Below are positions 1-6,423 of a stretch of DNA of 9,268 nucleotides, piece after piece. The position numbers and the translations under genes were made by a program. Under the pieces are notes generated by a model. The model saw only the letters and a list, made by a program, of their open reading frames with translations, ran no database searches and was not told where the DNA came from. Origin of the DNA: an uncultured Alphaproteobacteria bacterium (GTDB lineage Bacteria; Pseudomonadota; Alphaproteobacteria; Micavibrionales; Micavibrionaceae); the NCBI GenBank assembly GCA_934538895.1, contig CAKTCH010000042.1, positions 1 to 9,268 on the forward strand. The letters are read 5' to 3'. How positions within the stretch are numbered: the stretch's first letter is position 1; each line of letters begins with the position of its first letter.

Positions 1-470
1 TCATCGGGTTCCACGACGATATGATGATATATCTCAAAAGCAGCCTCTCACATGCCGCCTCTTTAAGCGTTCTCGATTCTGCATTAAAGGAAACGCGCGC
101 CTATGGCGCGACAATTTCCAGGCTACAAAAAGATTTCAACTTCCCCGACCTGAGCACGGGATCGTGCATATTACCCGGTTATGCCGTGTCTTCCACAATA
201 CAGGCTTTCACCGGCCAGCTCCCCGCGTTTGAAGAATCCTTTAACATTTGTCTGCCCCCTGCTACGGCTCAGCAATACGGCGTTGAAGAAGGCACGGCCT
301 TGAGCGTACCCGTCAAAATCGGCTTAAATCAGTATAAACCCTCCAGCCAATACATAGTACTTTCATCCGAGAGCCAGCAACTCAAAGAAGCGCAGCAAAC
401 TATGGCCGCGCTTTACGCAGAGCTGAATAATCAAAGACCCGATAAAAAACCCGCTTTTAATCTTCAATAA
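1..470 (+). CDS. Unrecognised protein, C-terminal part only (5' end outside window)
   Basis: I do not recognise this protein. The frame is open to the left edge (codons before the first ATG read I-G-F-H-D-D), and no Shine-Dalgarno sequence precedes the ATG pair at 21-26, so this is most likely the 3' part of a longer gene. If it does start at 21 it is 149 residues. The visible product shows no membrane segment, no signal peptide and no catalytic motif I know. It has a central Ser/Thr- and Pro-containing region, one Cys around residue 49 and another near residue 77, and a Gln/Lys-rich helical stretch near the end (about residues 118-138). GC content, counted by hand over four lines of sequence, is about 48-55%, against 63% in one line of neighbouring mdh. 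It converges with mdh and ends in TAA about 35 bases before the shared hairpin at 505-532. Coding is inferred from frame length and a plausible amino-acid mix only. Confidence 0.6.
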   Translation, partial: IGFHDDMMIYLKSSLSHAASLSVLDSALKETRAYGATISRLQKDFNFPDLSTGSCILPGYAVSSTIQAFTGQLPAFEESFNICLPPATAQQYGVEEGTALSVPVKIGLNQYKPSSQYIVLSSESQQLKEAQQTMAALYAELNNQRPDKKPAFNLQ

Positions 471-504
471 ATTAAATCATTTCAAGCGTTATGGTTTGCG
501 GAAT

Positions 505-532
505 AAAAAAGACCGCCAAGCGGCGGCCTTTT
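505..532. terminator. Rho-independent terminator, possibly bidirectional
   Basis: Arms 511-517 and 522-528 pair around a four-base loop (518-521), and the flanking A run (505-510) pairs with or faces the T run (529-532). On the minus strand the stem is continuous with one G-U wobble and is followed by a run of six U, so it should end transcription from mdh, whose stop codon lies about 20 bases upstream. On the plus strand the same stem has one A-C mismatch and is followed by TTTTATTT, so it can also serve the converging gene that ends at 470. Confidence 0.85.
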
Positions 533-553
533 ATTTATCCGTTGATACGGCGC

Positions 554-1504
554 TCAGGCCGCTTTATCGATCACGGCCATCAGGCCCTTCACCGCGTCCA
601 CGGAATGATCGAACATTTTCTTTTCTTCCGCGTTCAGCTCGATCTCGACGATCTTCTCCACGCCTTTCGCGCCGATCACAACGGGCACGCCGATATAAAG
701 GCCCTTCACGCCGTATTCGCCGTCCAGCTTCGCCGCGCACGGCAGAACGCGTTTTTTATCCTTGAGGAAGCTTTCTGCCATCGCGATCGCGGAAGCCGCC
801 GGGGCATAGAATGCAGAGCCGGTTTTCAGCAGGTTGACGATCTCGGCGCCGCCGTCACGCGTACGCTGGACGATCTGATCGATCTTGGCCTGCGTGCTCC
901 AACCCATTTTCACGAGATCGGGCAGCGGCACGCCGCCGACAGTGGAATAACGCACCAGCGGCACCATCGTATCGCCATGGCCGCCCAACACGAACGCCGA
1001 AACATCCTCCACCGACACGCCGAATTCTTCCGACAGGAAGAAACGGAAACGCGCGGAATCGAGAACGCCCGCCATGCCGACCACCATGTTCGACGGCAGG
1101 CCCGTCACGCGCTGCATCACCTCGACCATCACATCCAGCGGGTTGGTGATTACGATCACGAACGCTTTCGGCGCATGTTTTTTGATGTTCTCGCCGACGG
1201 TCTGGATGATACCGCTATTGATGCCGATCAGGTCGTCGCGGCTCATGCCCGGCTTGCGCGGCACCCCGGCTGTGACGATAATCACATCGGAATCTTTCAT
1301 CGCCGCATAATCGTTGCTGCCGGAGAAATGTCCGTCGAAACCATCGACCGGCGCGGCCTCGGCGATATCCAGCGCCTTACCCTGCGGCACGCCCTCCGCC
1401 ACATCGATCAGTACGATATCGCCCAGCTCTTTCAGACCGGCGAGCAAGGCCAGCGTGCCGCCAATCTGGCCAGCGCCCACGAGGGAAATTTTCTTACGGG
1501 ACAT
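554..1504 (-). CDS. mdh: Malate dehydrogenase, LDH-like (NAD-dependent)
   Basis: Cytoplasmic TCA-cycle enzyme that interconverts malate and oxaloacetate with NAD+/NADH. At 316 residues it has the usual length for the LDH-like malate dehydrogenases of alphaproteobacteria. The N-terminal Rossmann fold shows the glycine motif GAGQIGG (residues 10-16) and an acidic residue at the end of the second strand (Asp34), which favours NAD over NADP. The mobile substrate loop, GVPRKPGMSR (80-89), carries Arg83, the residue that marks malate rather than lactate specificity, plus Arg89. Also present are the TNP motif (120-122), Asp149 and Arg152, and the catalytic His176 in GGHGDTM. The ATG start is supported by AAGGA eight bases upstream. 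It is the last minus-strand gene before a strong terminator. A 157-base gap separates it from the DUF2336 gene, so it may have its own promoter. In many alphaproteobacteria sucC and sucD lie next to mdh; here the next DNA is a converging unrelated gene. Confidence 0.97.
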   Translation of the reverse strand: MSRKKISLVGAGQIGGTLALLAGLKELGDIVLIDVAEGVPQGKALDIAEAAPVDGFDGHFSGSNDYAAMKDSDVIIVTAGVPRKPGMSRDDLIGINSGIIQTVGENIKKHAPKAFVIVITNPLDVMVEVMQRVTGLPSNMVVGMAGVLDSARFRFFLSEEFGVSVEDVSAFVLGGHGDTMVPLVRYSTVGGVPLPDLVKMGWSTQAKIDQIVQRTRDGGAEIVNLLKTGSAFYAPAASAIAMAESFLKDKKRVLPCAAKLDGEYGVKGLYIGVPVVIGAKGVEKIVEIELNAEEKKMFDHSVDAVKGLMAVIDKAA

Positions 1505-1512
1505 TTCAGAAT

Positions 1513-1517
1513 TCCTT
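1513..1517 (-). promoter_or_regulatory. Ribosome binding site of mdh
   Basis: AAGGA on the minus strand, eight bases before the ATG at 1504. It fixes the start used for mdh. Confidence 0.75.
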
Positions 1518-1544
1518 GAAAAAAGACGTTATAAAGCTGTTTCA

Positions 1545-1573
1545 GACATAGCCCTTTTGCACCGCCCAGACAA
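1545..1573 (-). promoter_or_regulatory. Candidate promoter of mdh
   Basis: In the 157-base gap upstream of mdh the minus strand has TTGTCT (1573-1568), 17 bases of spacer, then TATGTC (1550-1545), about 40 bases before the start codon. The match to a housekeeping sigma-70 promoter is partial (4 of 6 and 3 of 6), so this is only a candidate. A TATAAC closer to the gene has no convincing -35 partner. The rest of the gap (1575-1661) shows no tRNA, repeat or ORF that I can support. Confidence 0.25.
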
Positions 1574-1661
1574 GACCCGTCTTCACCCCGCCGCGTCCCG
1601 CTGAATGGTAAAGAAACCGGACAGGGCATTTATGAATATTCGCGTTTAATCAGGCAAGGCC

Positions 1662-2945
1662 TCACCCGGCCTTGAACCCCATAAACTCAAGCTGCCAGCG
1701 CAGTTCTTCATCGGTCAGCGGATAATCCGTCCCGTCGCGGGGATAAAGCAATTCCCGGGTCGGCACCAGCGCCATCTCCTGCTGCAACCTGAGGGCCATC
1801 CGCATGGAAAGCCCCGCCTTCCACGACAACGCCACGACCGGGCGGGCTTTGCGCACCCTGAACACGCCCTCAACCGTCTGCGGCGAAGCCTTCGCCATCG
1901 CGGCGATCGCCTCGACCACGAAATCCTTATCCCGCATTCCCAGCGCGTCGGATACGGCTTCCTCGCTCAGTTGCCCGTTCCGCTCCATGCGCGCCACGCG
2001 GTCGCCCGCGCTTTCGCCGGGCACGACCGCCCCCGCGAACGCCAGGCGGCGCTTCATCGCACCCGCCACCTCATCGATCGTTTCCTGATCGAAATCGGGG
2101 CGCTGCAACAGCATGTCGCGCACCGAAGCGTCGGCGAATTCCGCCAGCTTCGTCGCCACCGCCCGCGGCAGCGATTTGCGCATCGCCACATGCCCCTGCC
2201 ATTCCGTATAAACGCGCGATTTCTGCACGATCTCCTGCAACAGGTTTTCGCCGATCTCGGCATGGTCGTTCTTTAAAAGGACGCGCCCCCCGGGCATGTC
2301 GTCGGCGTCGATCACCGCCTGCGATACGGCCCCGCTGACCTGCGGACGCCCGGCGATCGCCTGAATCTTCCAGCTTTCCGGATGCGCCTTCAAAATCTCC
2401 AGCAGCACATCGTCCGACAGTACCACGCAATAACGCAGGATCGGCTCGGAAACCTCGCGCTCCAGATCTTTCGCCAGTTGCCCGGCGACGACAGGCGGCG
2501 CCATCGCATGGTCTTTCAGCGCGCTCGCCAGCGCCGTGCGGATTTTCAAAACCTCATCCAGCGCCAAAGCGCCCAGCGCCTGCACGGCGAACGCATAAAG
2601 CTGCGAATGATTTTCCTTCGTCAGTTCCGGCAGCAGCGTCACTAGGCGGCGCGCCAGCGCCAGGCGCACATCCTCGCTCTGGTCCCCGGCAATGAAAGGA
2701 CTGGCCTGCACCGGCGTCGACATGTTGCGCGCCACGGCAAGGCGCACCGCCGGATCGGGATCTTCCCTGGCGAGATAAAACAGGATTTCCTGATGAGTAT
2801 TCGCATCCTTCGCCAGCGCCAGACGCTTGCGCACGTTCGACGACATCGCGATCGCCTTTTCCTTCTCATACCGCACAGGATCGCGCGCCACCGTTTCAGG
2901 CAGCTTCACAGGGCGGTTTTTAAACTTATCGAGAATGCCGAACAT
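1662..2945 (-). CDS. DUF2336 protein with HEAT-like helical repeats
   Basis: A 427-residue protein that I assign to the DUF2336 family, which is found mainly in alphaproteobacteria and has no firmly established biochemical role. It has no signal peptide, membrane segment or catalytic motif and is probably cytoplasmic. The N-terminal half is built of short paired helices with a recurring pattern: VRKRLALAKD (38-47), then PDPAVRLAVARNM (63-75), then SEDVRLALARRL (about 90-101). This is the spacing of HEAT/Armadillo-like repeats and suggests a protein-binding scaffold. Similar units recur in the middle (SVRDMLLQRPDFDQETID) and near the C-terminus (VSDALGMRDKDFVVEAIAAM). The ATG at 2945 lacks a good Shine-Dalgarno sequence; only GAAAGA is nearby. 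It follows zapE after an AT-rich 60-base gap and precedes mdh. Family assignment rests on the repeat pattern and overall composition. Confidence 0.8.
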   Translation of the reverse strand: MFGILDKFKNRPVKLPETVARDPVRYEKEKAIAMSSNVRKRLALAKDANTHQEILFYLAREDPDPAVRLAVARNMSTPVQASPFIAGDQSEDVRLALARRLVTLLPELTKENHSQLYAFAVQALGALALDEVLKIRTALASALKDHAMAPPVVAGQLAKDLEREVSEPILRYCVVLSDDVLLEILKAHPESWKIQAIAGRPQVSGAVSQAVIDADDMPGGRVLLKNDHAEIGENLLQEIVQKSRVYTEWQGHVAMRKSLPRAVATKLAEFADASVRDMLLQRPDFDQETIDEVAGAMKRRLAFAGAVVPGESAGDRVARMERNGQLSEEAVSDALGMRDKDFVVEAIAAMAKASPQTVEGVFRVRKARPVVALSWKAGLSMRMALRLQQEMALVPTRELLYPRDGTDYPLTDEELRWQLEFMGFKAG

Positions 2946-2953
2946 GGTCTTTC

Positions 2954-2959
2954 ATCATA
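2954..2959 (-). promoter_or_regulatory. Candidate -10 element before the DUF2336 gene
   Basis: TATGAT on the minus strand (5 of 6 to the sigma-70 -10 consensus) lies in the AT-rich 60-base gap between zapE and the DUF2336 gene. It ends eight bases before the ATG. A clear -35 box is not visible 16-18 bases upstream, so support is weak. Confidence 0.2.
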
Positions 2960-3005
2960 GCAAAGGATTGCCACCAAATAATTAAATCGTAAGCAATTGA
3001 TATAA

Positions 3006-4139
3006 CTATGTTTTTTTCGAGAGATAATCAGGACTTTGCATTTCGGTCAGGCGGCTGACGGTACGTTGGAATTCAAACGCATGATCGCTGCCGCGGTAAA
3101 GCTGGTCGGGCGGCGCATCCGCGCTGACGATCAGTTTAATGCCGTTATCATAAAGCGCGTCGATCAAGATCATCAAACGCTTGGCCTCATTGCGGCGGTC
3201 ATAGGTCAGCTTCGGAATATTCTCCAGAAACACCGTGTGATAGATCGTGGCGACCTTCAGATAATCCTCCGCGCCCAGAGCCTGCTCGCAAAGCTGCGCA
3301 AAGCTGAAACGCGCCACGCCTTTGGCCGCCGCAGGAACGGGAATAACGCGCCCTTTGACATGCAATTCCTCCGCCCGCACCGGCGCGCCATCCGTCAGAT
3401 GCGAAAACACGCTGTCCATGCGCTGGCGCGTATGTTCCCCCAGCGGCCAGAAATATACCCCGTCAGCGCTCAGCGCCCGCAGCCGGTAATCGGTGCCGTC
3501 ATCGACCTCCACCACATTCATGCGCTCCTGCACCAGCGTGATAAAGGGCAGGAAACGATCGCGCTGCAATCCTCCTTCATATAAACGCGCCGGGGGCCAG
3601 TTCGACGTGGCGACGACGGCCAGCCCCTTGTCGAACAGCGCCGTGAACAAACGGCCCAGTATCATGGCATCGGCGATATCGGTGACATGGAATTCATCGA
3701 AACACAGGACCCGCGTCTCAGCGGCAATCCTATCCGCGAAATCAAGCAAGGCACGATCGGGGCCATTGCCGGTCTTACCGGATTGGCGCGCGCGATGCAG
3801 ATCGTCATGCACGCGGATCATGAATTCATGGAAATGCACGCGGGCCTTGGCCACGGAAGGCGGCAACGCCTCATAGAATAAATCCATCAGCATGGACTTG
3901 CCGCGCCCCACGCCGCCGTAAAGATAGACGCCTTTGGGATACGGCTTGCGCGGACCGGAAGAACGGAAAGCGGACAGAAACCCGCCCCCCTGCCTTCCCC
4001 CCCTCATGAAGGGGAGAGGGGATTTAAGGGCGGCGGGCGTAGTCAATTCATCAAAAAGAGACTGAAGCGCTGCCAGCGCGCGCCCCTGCGCGGCATCCAC
4101 CGCGATACTCTTGTCGGTGAGCATATCACCGAGTGTCAT
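3006..4139 (-). CDS. zapE: AFG1/ZapE-family AAA-type ATPase
   Basis: P-loop ATPase of the AFG1/LACE1 family, called ZapE in E. coli, where it acts at the division septum; the mitochondrial homologue works in protein quality control. From the ATG at 4139 the product is 377 residues, a normal length. Walker A is GGVGRGKS (75-82), Walker B is LCFDEFHVTDIADAM (145-159), and sensor 1 is VVATSN (175-180), followed by the family signature WPP...LY..GLQRDRFLPFI (181-200). The C-terminal part retains family motifs such as FLENIP and RRNEAKRLMILIDALYD. The frame extends to 4211, but that would place 24 more residues wholly inside tatC, so I choose 4139, which overlaps the tatC end by 14 bases; an ATG at 4124 is a second option. 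No good Shine-Dalgarno sequence is seen, so translation probably depends on tatC. Residues 39-53 are encoded by a GC-rich palindrome and look like an insertion. Confidence 0.92.
   Translation of the reverse strand: MTLGDMLTDKSIAVDAAQGRALAALQSLFDELTTPAALKSPLPFMRGGRQGGGFLSAFRSSGPRKPYPKGVYLYGGVGRGKSMLMDLFYEALPPSVAKARVHFHEFMIRVHDDLHRARQSGKTGNGPDRALLDFADRIAAETRVLCFDEFHVTDIADAMILGRLFTALFDKGLAVVATSNWPPARLYEGGLQRDRFLPFITLVQERMNVVEVDDGTDYRLRALSADGVYFWPLGEHTRQRMDSVFSHLTDGAPVRAEELHVKGRVIPVPAAAKGVARFSFAQLCEQALGAEDYLKVATIYHTVFLENIPKLTYDRRNEAKRLMILIDALYDNGIKLIVSADAPPDQLYRGSDHAFEFQRTVSRLTEMQSPDYLSKKT
3981..4037. repeat. GC-rich imperfect palindrome inside zapE
   Basis: The outer arms 3981-3990 and 4028-4037 are complementary at 9 of 10 positions. 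The centre is the perfect palindrome TCATGA (4004-4009), flanked by a C-rich left side and a G-rich right side that pair partly (four G-C pairs after a one-base bulge, then mismatches). On the minus strand it encodes roughly T-P-A-A-L-K-S-P-L-P-F-M-R-G-G-R-Q-G-G-G of ZapE, a low-complexity stretch between the N-terminal helix and the strand leading to Walker A. It resembles the dispersed GC-rich palindromic elements of many proteobacterial genomes. Only one copy lies in this window, so repeat status is inferred. Confidence 0.5.
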
Positions 4140-4905
4140 CTTTTTTTCGCATATAGCGGATAATGAGGATGGATATTTCATAGAGCAGGATAATCGGAAT
4201 CGCGAGGGCAAACTGGCTTAAGACGTCCGGCGGCGTCAGGAAAGCCGCCACCACGAACGCCACTACAATCGCATAACGGCGGCCTTTTGCCAATTGTTCC
4301 GGCGTCACCAGCCCCGCGCGCCCCAGCAGCACCAGCAAAACCGGCAACTGGAAACAAAGCCCGAACGCAAAGATCAGCAGCATCACGAGATCGAGATATT
4401 CGCCCACCCGCGCCTCAAGCTGGATAGGCAGCGCCGTCGCCCCGCCTTCGCTCTGAAAGCTCAGGAAAAAATGCCACGCCACCGGCATCAGCCCGTAATA
4501 GACAAGCGCGCCCCCCGCGAAGAACAGCACAGGCGTCGCCAGCAGGAACGGCAGGAACGCGTGCTTCTCGTTTTTGTAAAGACCGGGCGCGATAAACTTC
4601 CATATCTGCGCCGCCACGATCGGGAATGTCAGGAATACGCCCGCAAAAAAGGAAACTTTGAGGTAAGTGAAGAACGCTTCCGTAAGCCCTGTATAAATCA
4701 GGCGCTGGCTGTCGCCCGGTCCCATGGCTCGCGCCAGCGGCTGCACCAGAAAACCGTAAATATCCTCGACGAACAGATAGCACACGCCCATGCCCGCCAC
4801 CATCGCCACAAACGACCACAAGAGCCGCTTGCGCAATTCCACCAGATGCCCGGTCAGCGTTTCGCGGCGTTGCTCCGCGCTGACGTAATCGACAGATTTA
4901 TTCAT
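4126..4905 (-). CDS. tatC: Twin-arginine translocase subunit TatC
   Basis: Multi-spanning inner-membrane protein that, with TatB, binds twin-arginine signal peptides and recruits TatA to export folded proteins. From the ATG at 4905 it has 259 residues, the family's usual size. The N-terminal cytoplasmic motif HLVELRKR (20-27) contains Glu23, matching the signal-peptide-binding Glu15 of E. coli TatC. The first loop motif Q-I-W-K-F-I-A-P-G-L-Y-K-N-E-K (100-114) contains Glu113, the counterpart of E. coli Glu103. Six hydrophobic segments can be seen, ending with LTPPDVLSQFALAIPIILLYE and a basic tail. The open frame extends to 4989, but those extra residues are Arg-rich read-through of tatB DNA. 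The chosen ATG overlaps the tatB stop by eight bases and has AGGGGGG (4914-4920) eight bases upstream. The 3' end overlaps zapE by 14 bases. In many alphaproteobacteria tatC is followed by serS; here it is followed by zapE. Confidence 0.97.
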   Translation of the reverse strand: MNKSVDYVSAEQRRETLTGHLVELRKRLLWSFVAMVAGMGVCYLFVEDIYGFLVQPLARAMGPGDSQRLIYTGLTEAFFTYLKVSFFAGVFLTFPIVAAQIWKFIAPGLYKNEKHAFLPFLLATPVLFFAGGALVYYGLMPVAWHFFLSFQSEGGATALPIQLEARVGEYLDLVMLLIFAFGLCFQLPVLLVLLGRAGLVTPEQLAKGRRYAIVVAFVVAAFLTPPDVLSQFALAIPIILLYEISILIIRYMRKKDDTR

Positions 4906-5221
4906 CTTTAATACCCCCCTTCGCGGAAGGTTCATCCGGCACGGGTGCAGGCGCGGAAGGCGCAGGCGCCGCCGCCGCATTTTCCTCATCCGCCAGCGCC
5001 TCGTCGAAAAGCGTATCGGGCTTCGCGCCCTGGCGCAGTTCTTCGAGATCGTGCTCTTTCATAAAATCGTCGAATTGCTGCGACAGGGCAAAACGCACAT
5101 ATTGCAGACGGCGCACGAACCGGCCCAGGCTGTGCATGATGTGAGGGATATCTTTCGGCCCGATGACCACAAGGGCCACCACGACGATCACAAATAACTC
5201 TGCCCAGCTGAAATCCAGCAT
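4898..5221 (-). CDS. tatB: Twin-arginine translocase subunit TatB
   Basis: Single-span membrane protein that forms the Tat substrate receptor with TatC. The product is 107 residues: a transmembrane helix at about 5-20 with the conserved Glu8, the Gly21-Pro22 hinge, then an amphipathic helix (I-P-H-I-M-H-S-L-G-R-F-V-R-R-L) and a charged helical region to about residue 75. The last 30 residues are Ala/Pro-rich and probably disordered. It is on the short side for a TatB, many of which are 130-180 residues. The GP hinge and the position between a shorter TatA and TatC separate it from TatA, which has an FG hinge. GGGGAG (5231-5236) stands nine bases before the ATG, inside the end of tatA. The gap to the tatA stop is six bases and the stop overlaps the tatC start by eight. 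Confidence 0.95.
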   Translation of the reverse strand: MLDFSWAELFVIVVVALVVIGPKDIPHIMHSLGRFVRRLQYVRFALSQQFDDFMKEHDLEELRQGAKPDTLFDEALADEENAAAAPAPSAPAPVPDEPSAKGGIKDE

Positions 5222-5227
5222 GGCGGG

Positions 5228-5416
5228 CTACTCCCCGGCTTTCTGATCGTCTTTCTTATCCTGCGTAAGAATTTTGCCGTCCTCGTCCTTAAGGCCTTTC
5301 TTGAAGCTTTTAATCCCTTTGGCCAGATCTTCCATGACGTGCGGCAGCCGCTTGGTGCCGAACAGCAACACCACCACCAGAACGACGACCAGTATGTGCC
5401 AGATACTCAAACTCAT
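5228..5416 (-). CDS. tatA: Twin-arginine translocase subunit TatA
   Basis: Small membrane protein that oligomerises to form the Tat transport path. The product from the ATG at 5416 is 62 residues: one transmembrane helix (about 5-18), the Phe19-Gly20 hinge of TatA/E proteins followed by TKRLPHVMEDLAKGIKSFKKGL as the amphipathic helix, and a short charged tail rich in Lys and Asp. The frame can also begin at a TTG at 5422, which would add two residues and overlap the scpB stop. I prefer the ATG because AAGGGG (5427-5432) lies ten bases before it but only four before the TTG. The ATG starts two bases after the scpB TGA, so coupling to scpB is likely. Tat polar residue Gln8 of E. coli TatA is replaced by His7 or its neighbour here. 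Confidence 0.95.
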   Translation of the reverse strand: MSLSIWHILVVVLVVVLLFGTKRLPHVMEDLAKGIKSFKKGLKDEDGKILTQDKKDDQKAGE

Positions 5417-5418
5417 TT

Positions 5419-6423
5419 TCAAACCACCCCTTCGTTCTCTTCAGACACTTCCTCGTCATCGTTAGAAGCGTCAAGATTGTCCCACGCCTCCCCCCTGACG
5501 TCAGCGTCATCCGCATCCTCCGACGCGACATCGTCAGACACACCTTCAGAAACAGCCCCTTCCACCGTCACGGATTCAGACGTTTCATAAACATCGCCGT
5601 CTTCATCTTCAATATCGGAATCGTTCAGGTCCTCGGCCAGCATGGCGTCTTCCGCGCCGAACAGATTGCCCGTCGTCACGTCGATCGCCGGGCGCGCGTC
5701 CAGCAGGCCGGAAGATTTCAGTTCATCCATGCCCGGCAGATCGGAAAGCGACGTCAGGCCGAAATGATCGAGAAACGCCGAAGACGTCACCCATGTCAGC
5801 GGGCGGCCCGGCGTATCGCGGCGGCGGCCCGGCTTCACCCAGCCGCATTCCATCAGCACATCGAGCGTGCCGTTGGAAATCGCCACCCCACGAATATTCT
5901 CGATCTCGGGGCGCGTCACCGGCTGGTGGTAAGCCACGATCGCAAGCGTCTCCATCGCCGCCTTCGACAACTTGCGCTGGACGTCTTTCTTCATGCTCAG
6001 CGCATCGGCCAGATCGGCGGACGTGCGGAAAGCCCAGTGACCGTCCATATTCAAAAGCGCCACGCCGCGGCCTTCATAAGTCTTTTGCAGCGCCATCAGC
6101 AGCCCGCCGACATCGGCGTCTTCCGGCATCCGTTCCCGGATCGCGTTCACGGTCAGCGGCTCCGGCGAGGCAAACAGCAGGGCTTCCACCAGGCGCAAAT
6201 AATCCGCTTGCGGCACGACAGCGTCGTCACCGGCAGCAACGATTTCAGCCGCGTCTTCGGCATTCTCTGCAACGGCGTCTTCCGCGACAGCCTGCGTCAC
6301 GGCTTCATGGCGTTCCTCTCCCGCCGTTTCTTCTTCATCCGGGAAGGCGTCGTTGATCATATCGGCCAGCGCGGCAATGTCCTCATCGTCGATCATTTCG
6401 ACATCATTAGATTCCTGCTGCAC
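5419..6423 (-). CDS. scpB: Segregation and condensation protein ScpB
   Basis: ScpB is the winged-helix partner that dimerises on ScpA and joins SMC to form the bacterial condensin acting on chromosome compaction and segregation. The conserved core spans about residues 73-242: LVEALLFASPEPLT (78-91) starts the first winged helix, and the second contains LSKAAMETLAIVAYHQPVTR (152-171), EIENIRGV and GRRRDTPGRP (199-208), all typical. At 334 residues it is longer than many ScpB proteins of about 200. The surplus is an acidic N-terminal extension (1-72) and an acidic tail of about 90 residues (245-334) rich in Asp, Glu, Ser and Val and probably disordered. The start is a GTG at 6423, supported by a strong GGAGG six bases upstream, and overlaps the end of scpA by 17 bases. 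No other start fits as well: the next ATG (residue 10) has no such site. Confidence 0.95.
   Translation of the reverse strand: MQQESNDVEMIDDEDIAALADMINDAFPDEEETAGEERHEAVTQAVAEDAVAENAEDAAEIVAAGDDAVVPQADYLRLVEALLFASPEPLTVNAIRERMPEDADVGGLLMALQKTYEGRGVALLNMDGHWAFRTSADLADALSMKKDVQRKLSKAAMETLAIVAYHQPVTRPEIENIRGVAISNGTLDVLMECGWVKPGRRRDTPGRPLTWVTSSAFLDHFGLTSLSDLPGMDELKSSGLLDARPAIDVTTGNLFGAEDAMLAEDLNDSDIEDEDGDVYETSESVTVEGAVSEGVSDDVASEDADDADVRGEAWDNLDASNDDEEVSEENEGVV
5427..5432 (-). promoter_or_regulatory. Ribosome binding site of tatA
   Basis: AAGGGG within the last codons of scpB, ten bases before the ATG at 5416. It decides for that ATG over the TTG at 5422. Confidence 0.5.

Noticed and set aside
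491..1519. A 342-codon plus-strand frame covering all of mdh
   Set aside because: It is antisense to a well-supported mdh with every catalytic motif. Its product is rich in His, Arg and Asp, as expected for the reverse reading of GC-rich codons, and matches no family.
1656..1673. Six-base perfect stem with a six-base loop at the end of the DUF2336 gene
   Set aside because: The arms AAGGCC/GGCCTT pair, but no U run follows on the minus strand and the stem includes the stop codon, so it is not a convincing terminator.
4140..4211. Longer zapE starting at 4211
   Set aside because: The added 24 residues lie entirely within tatC and have no homology-like features; 4139 gives the normal family length.
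4294..4911. A 205-codon plus-strand frame opposite tatC
   Set aside because: The product is dominated by Arg, Gln and His and lies wholly antisense to tatC; typical shadow of a GC-rich gene.
4906..4989. Longer tatC starting at 4989
   Set aside because: The extra 28 residues are Arg-rich and overlap tatB in another frame. The ATG at 4905 has a good ribosome binding site and begins at the usual TatC position.
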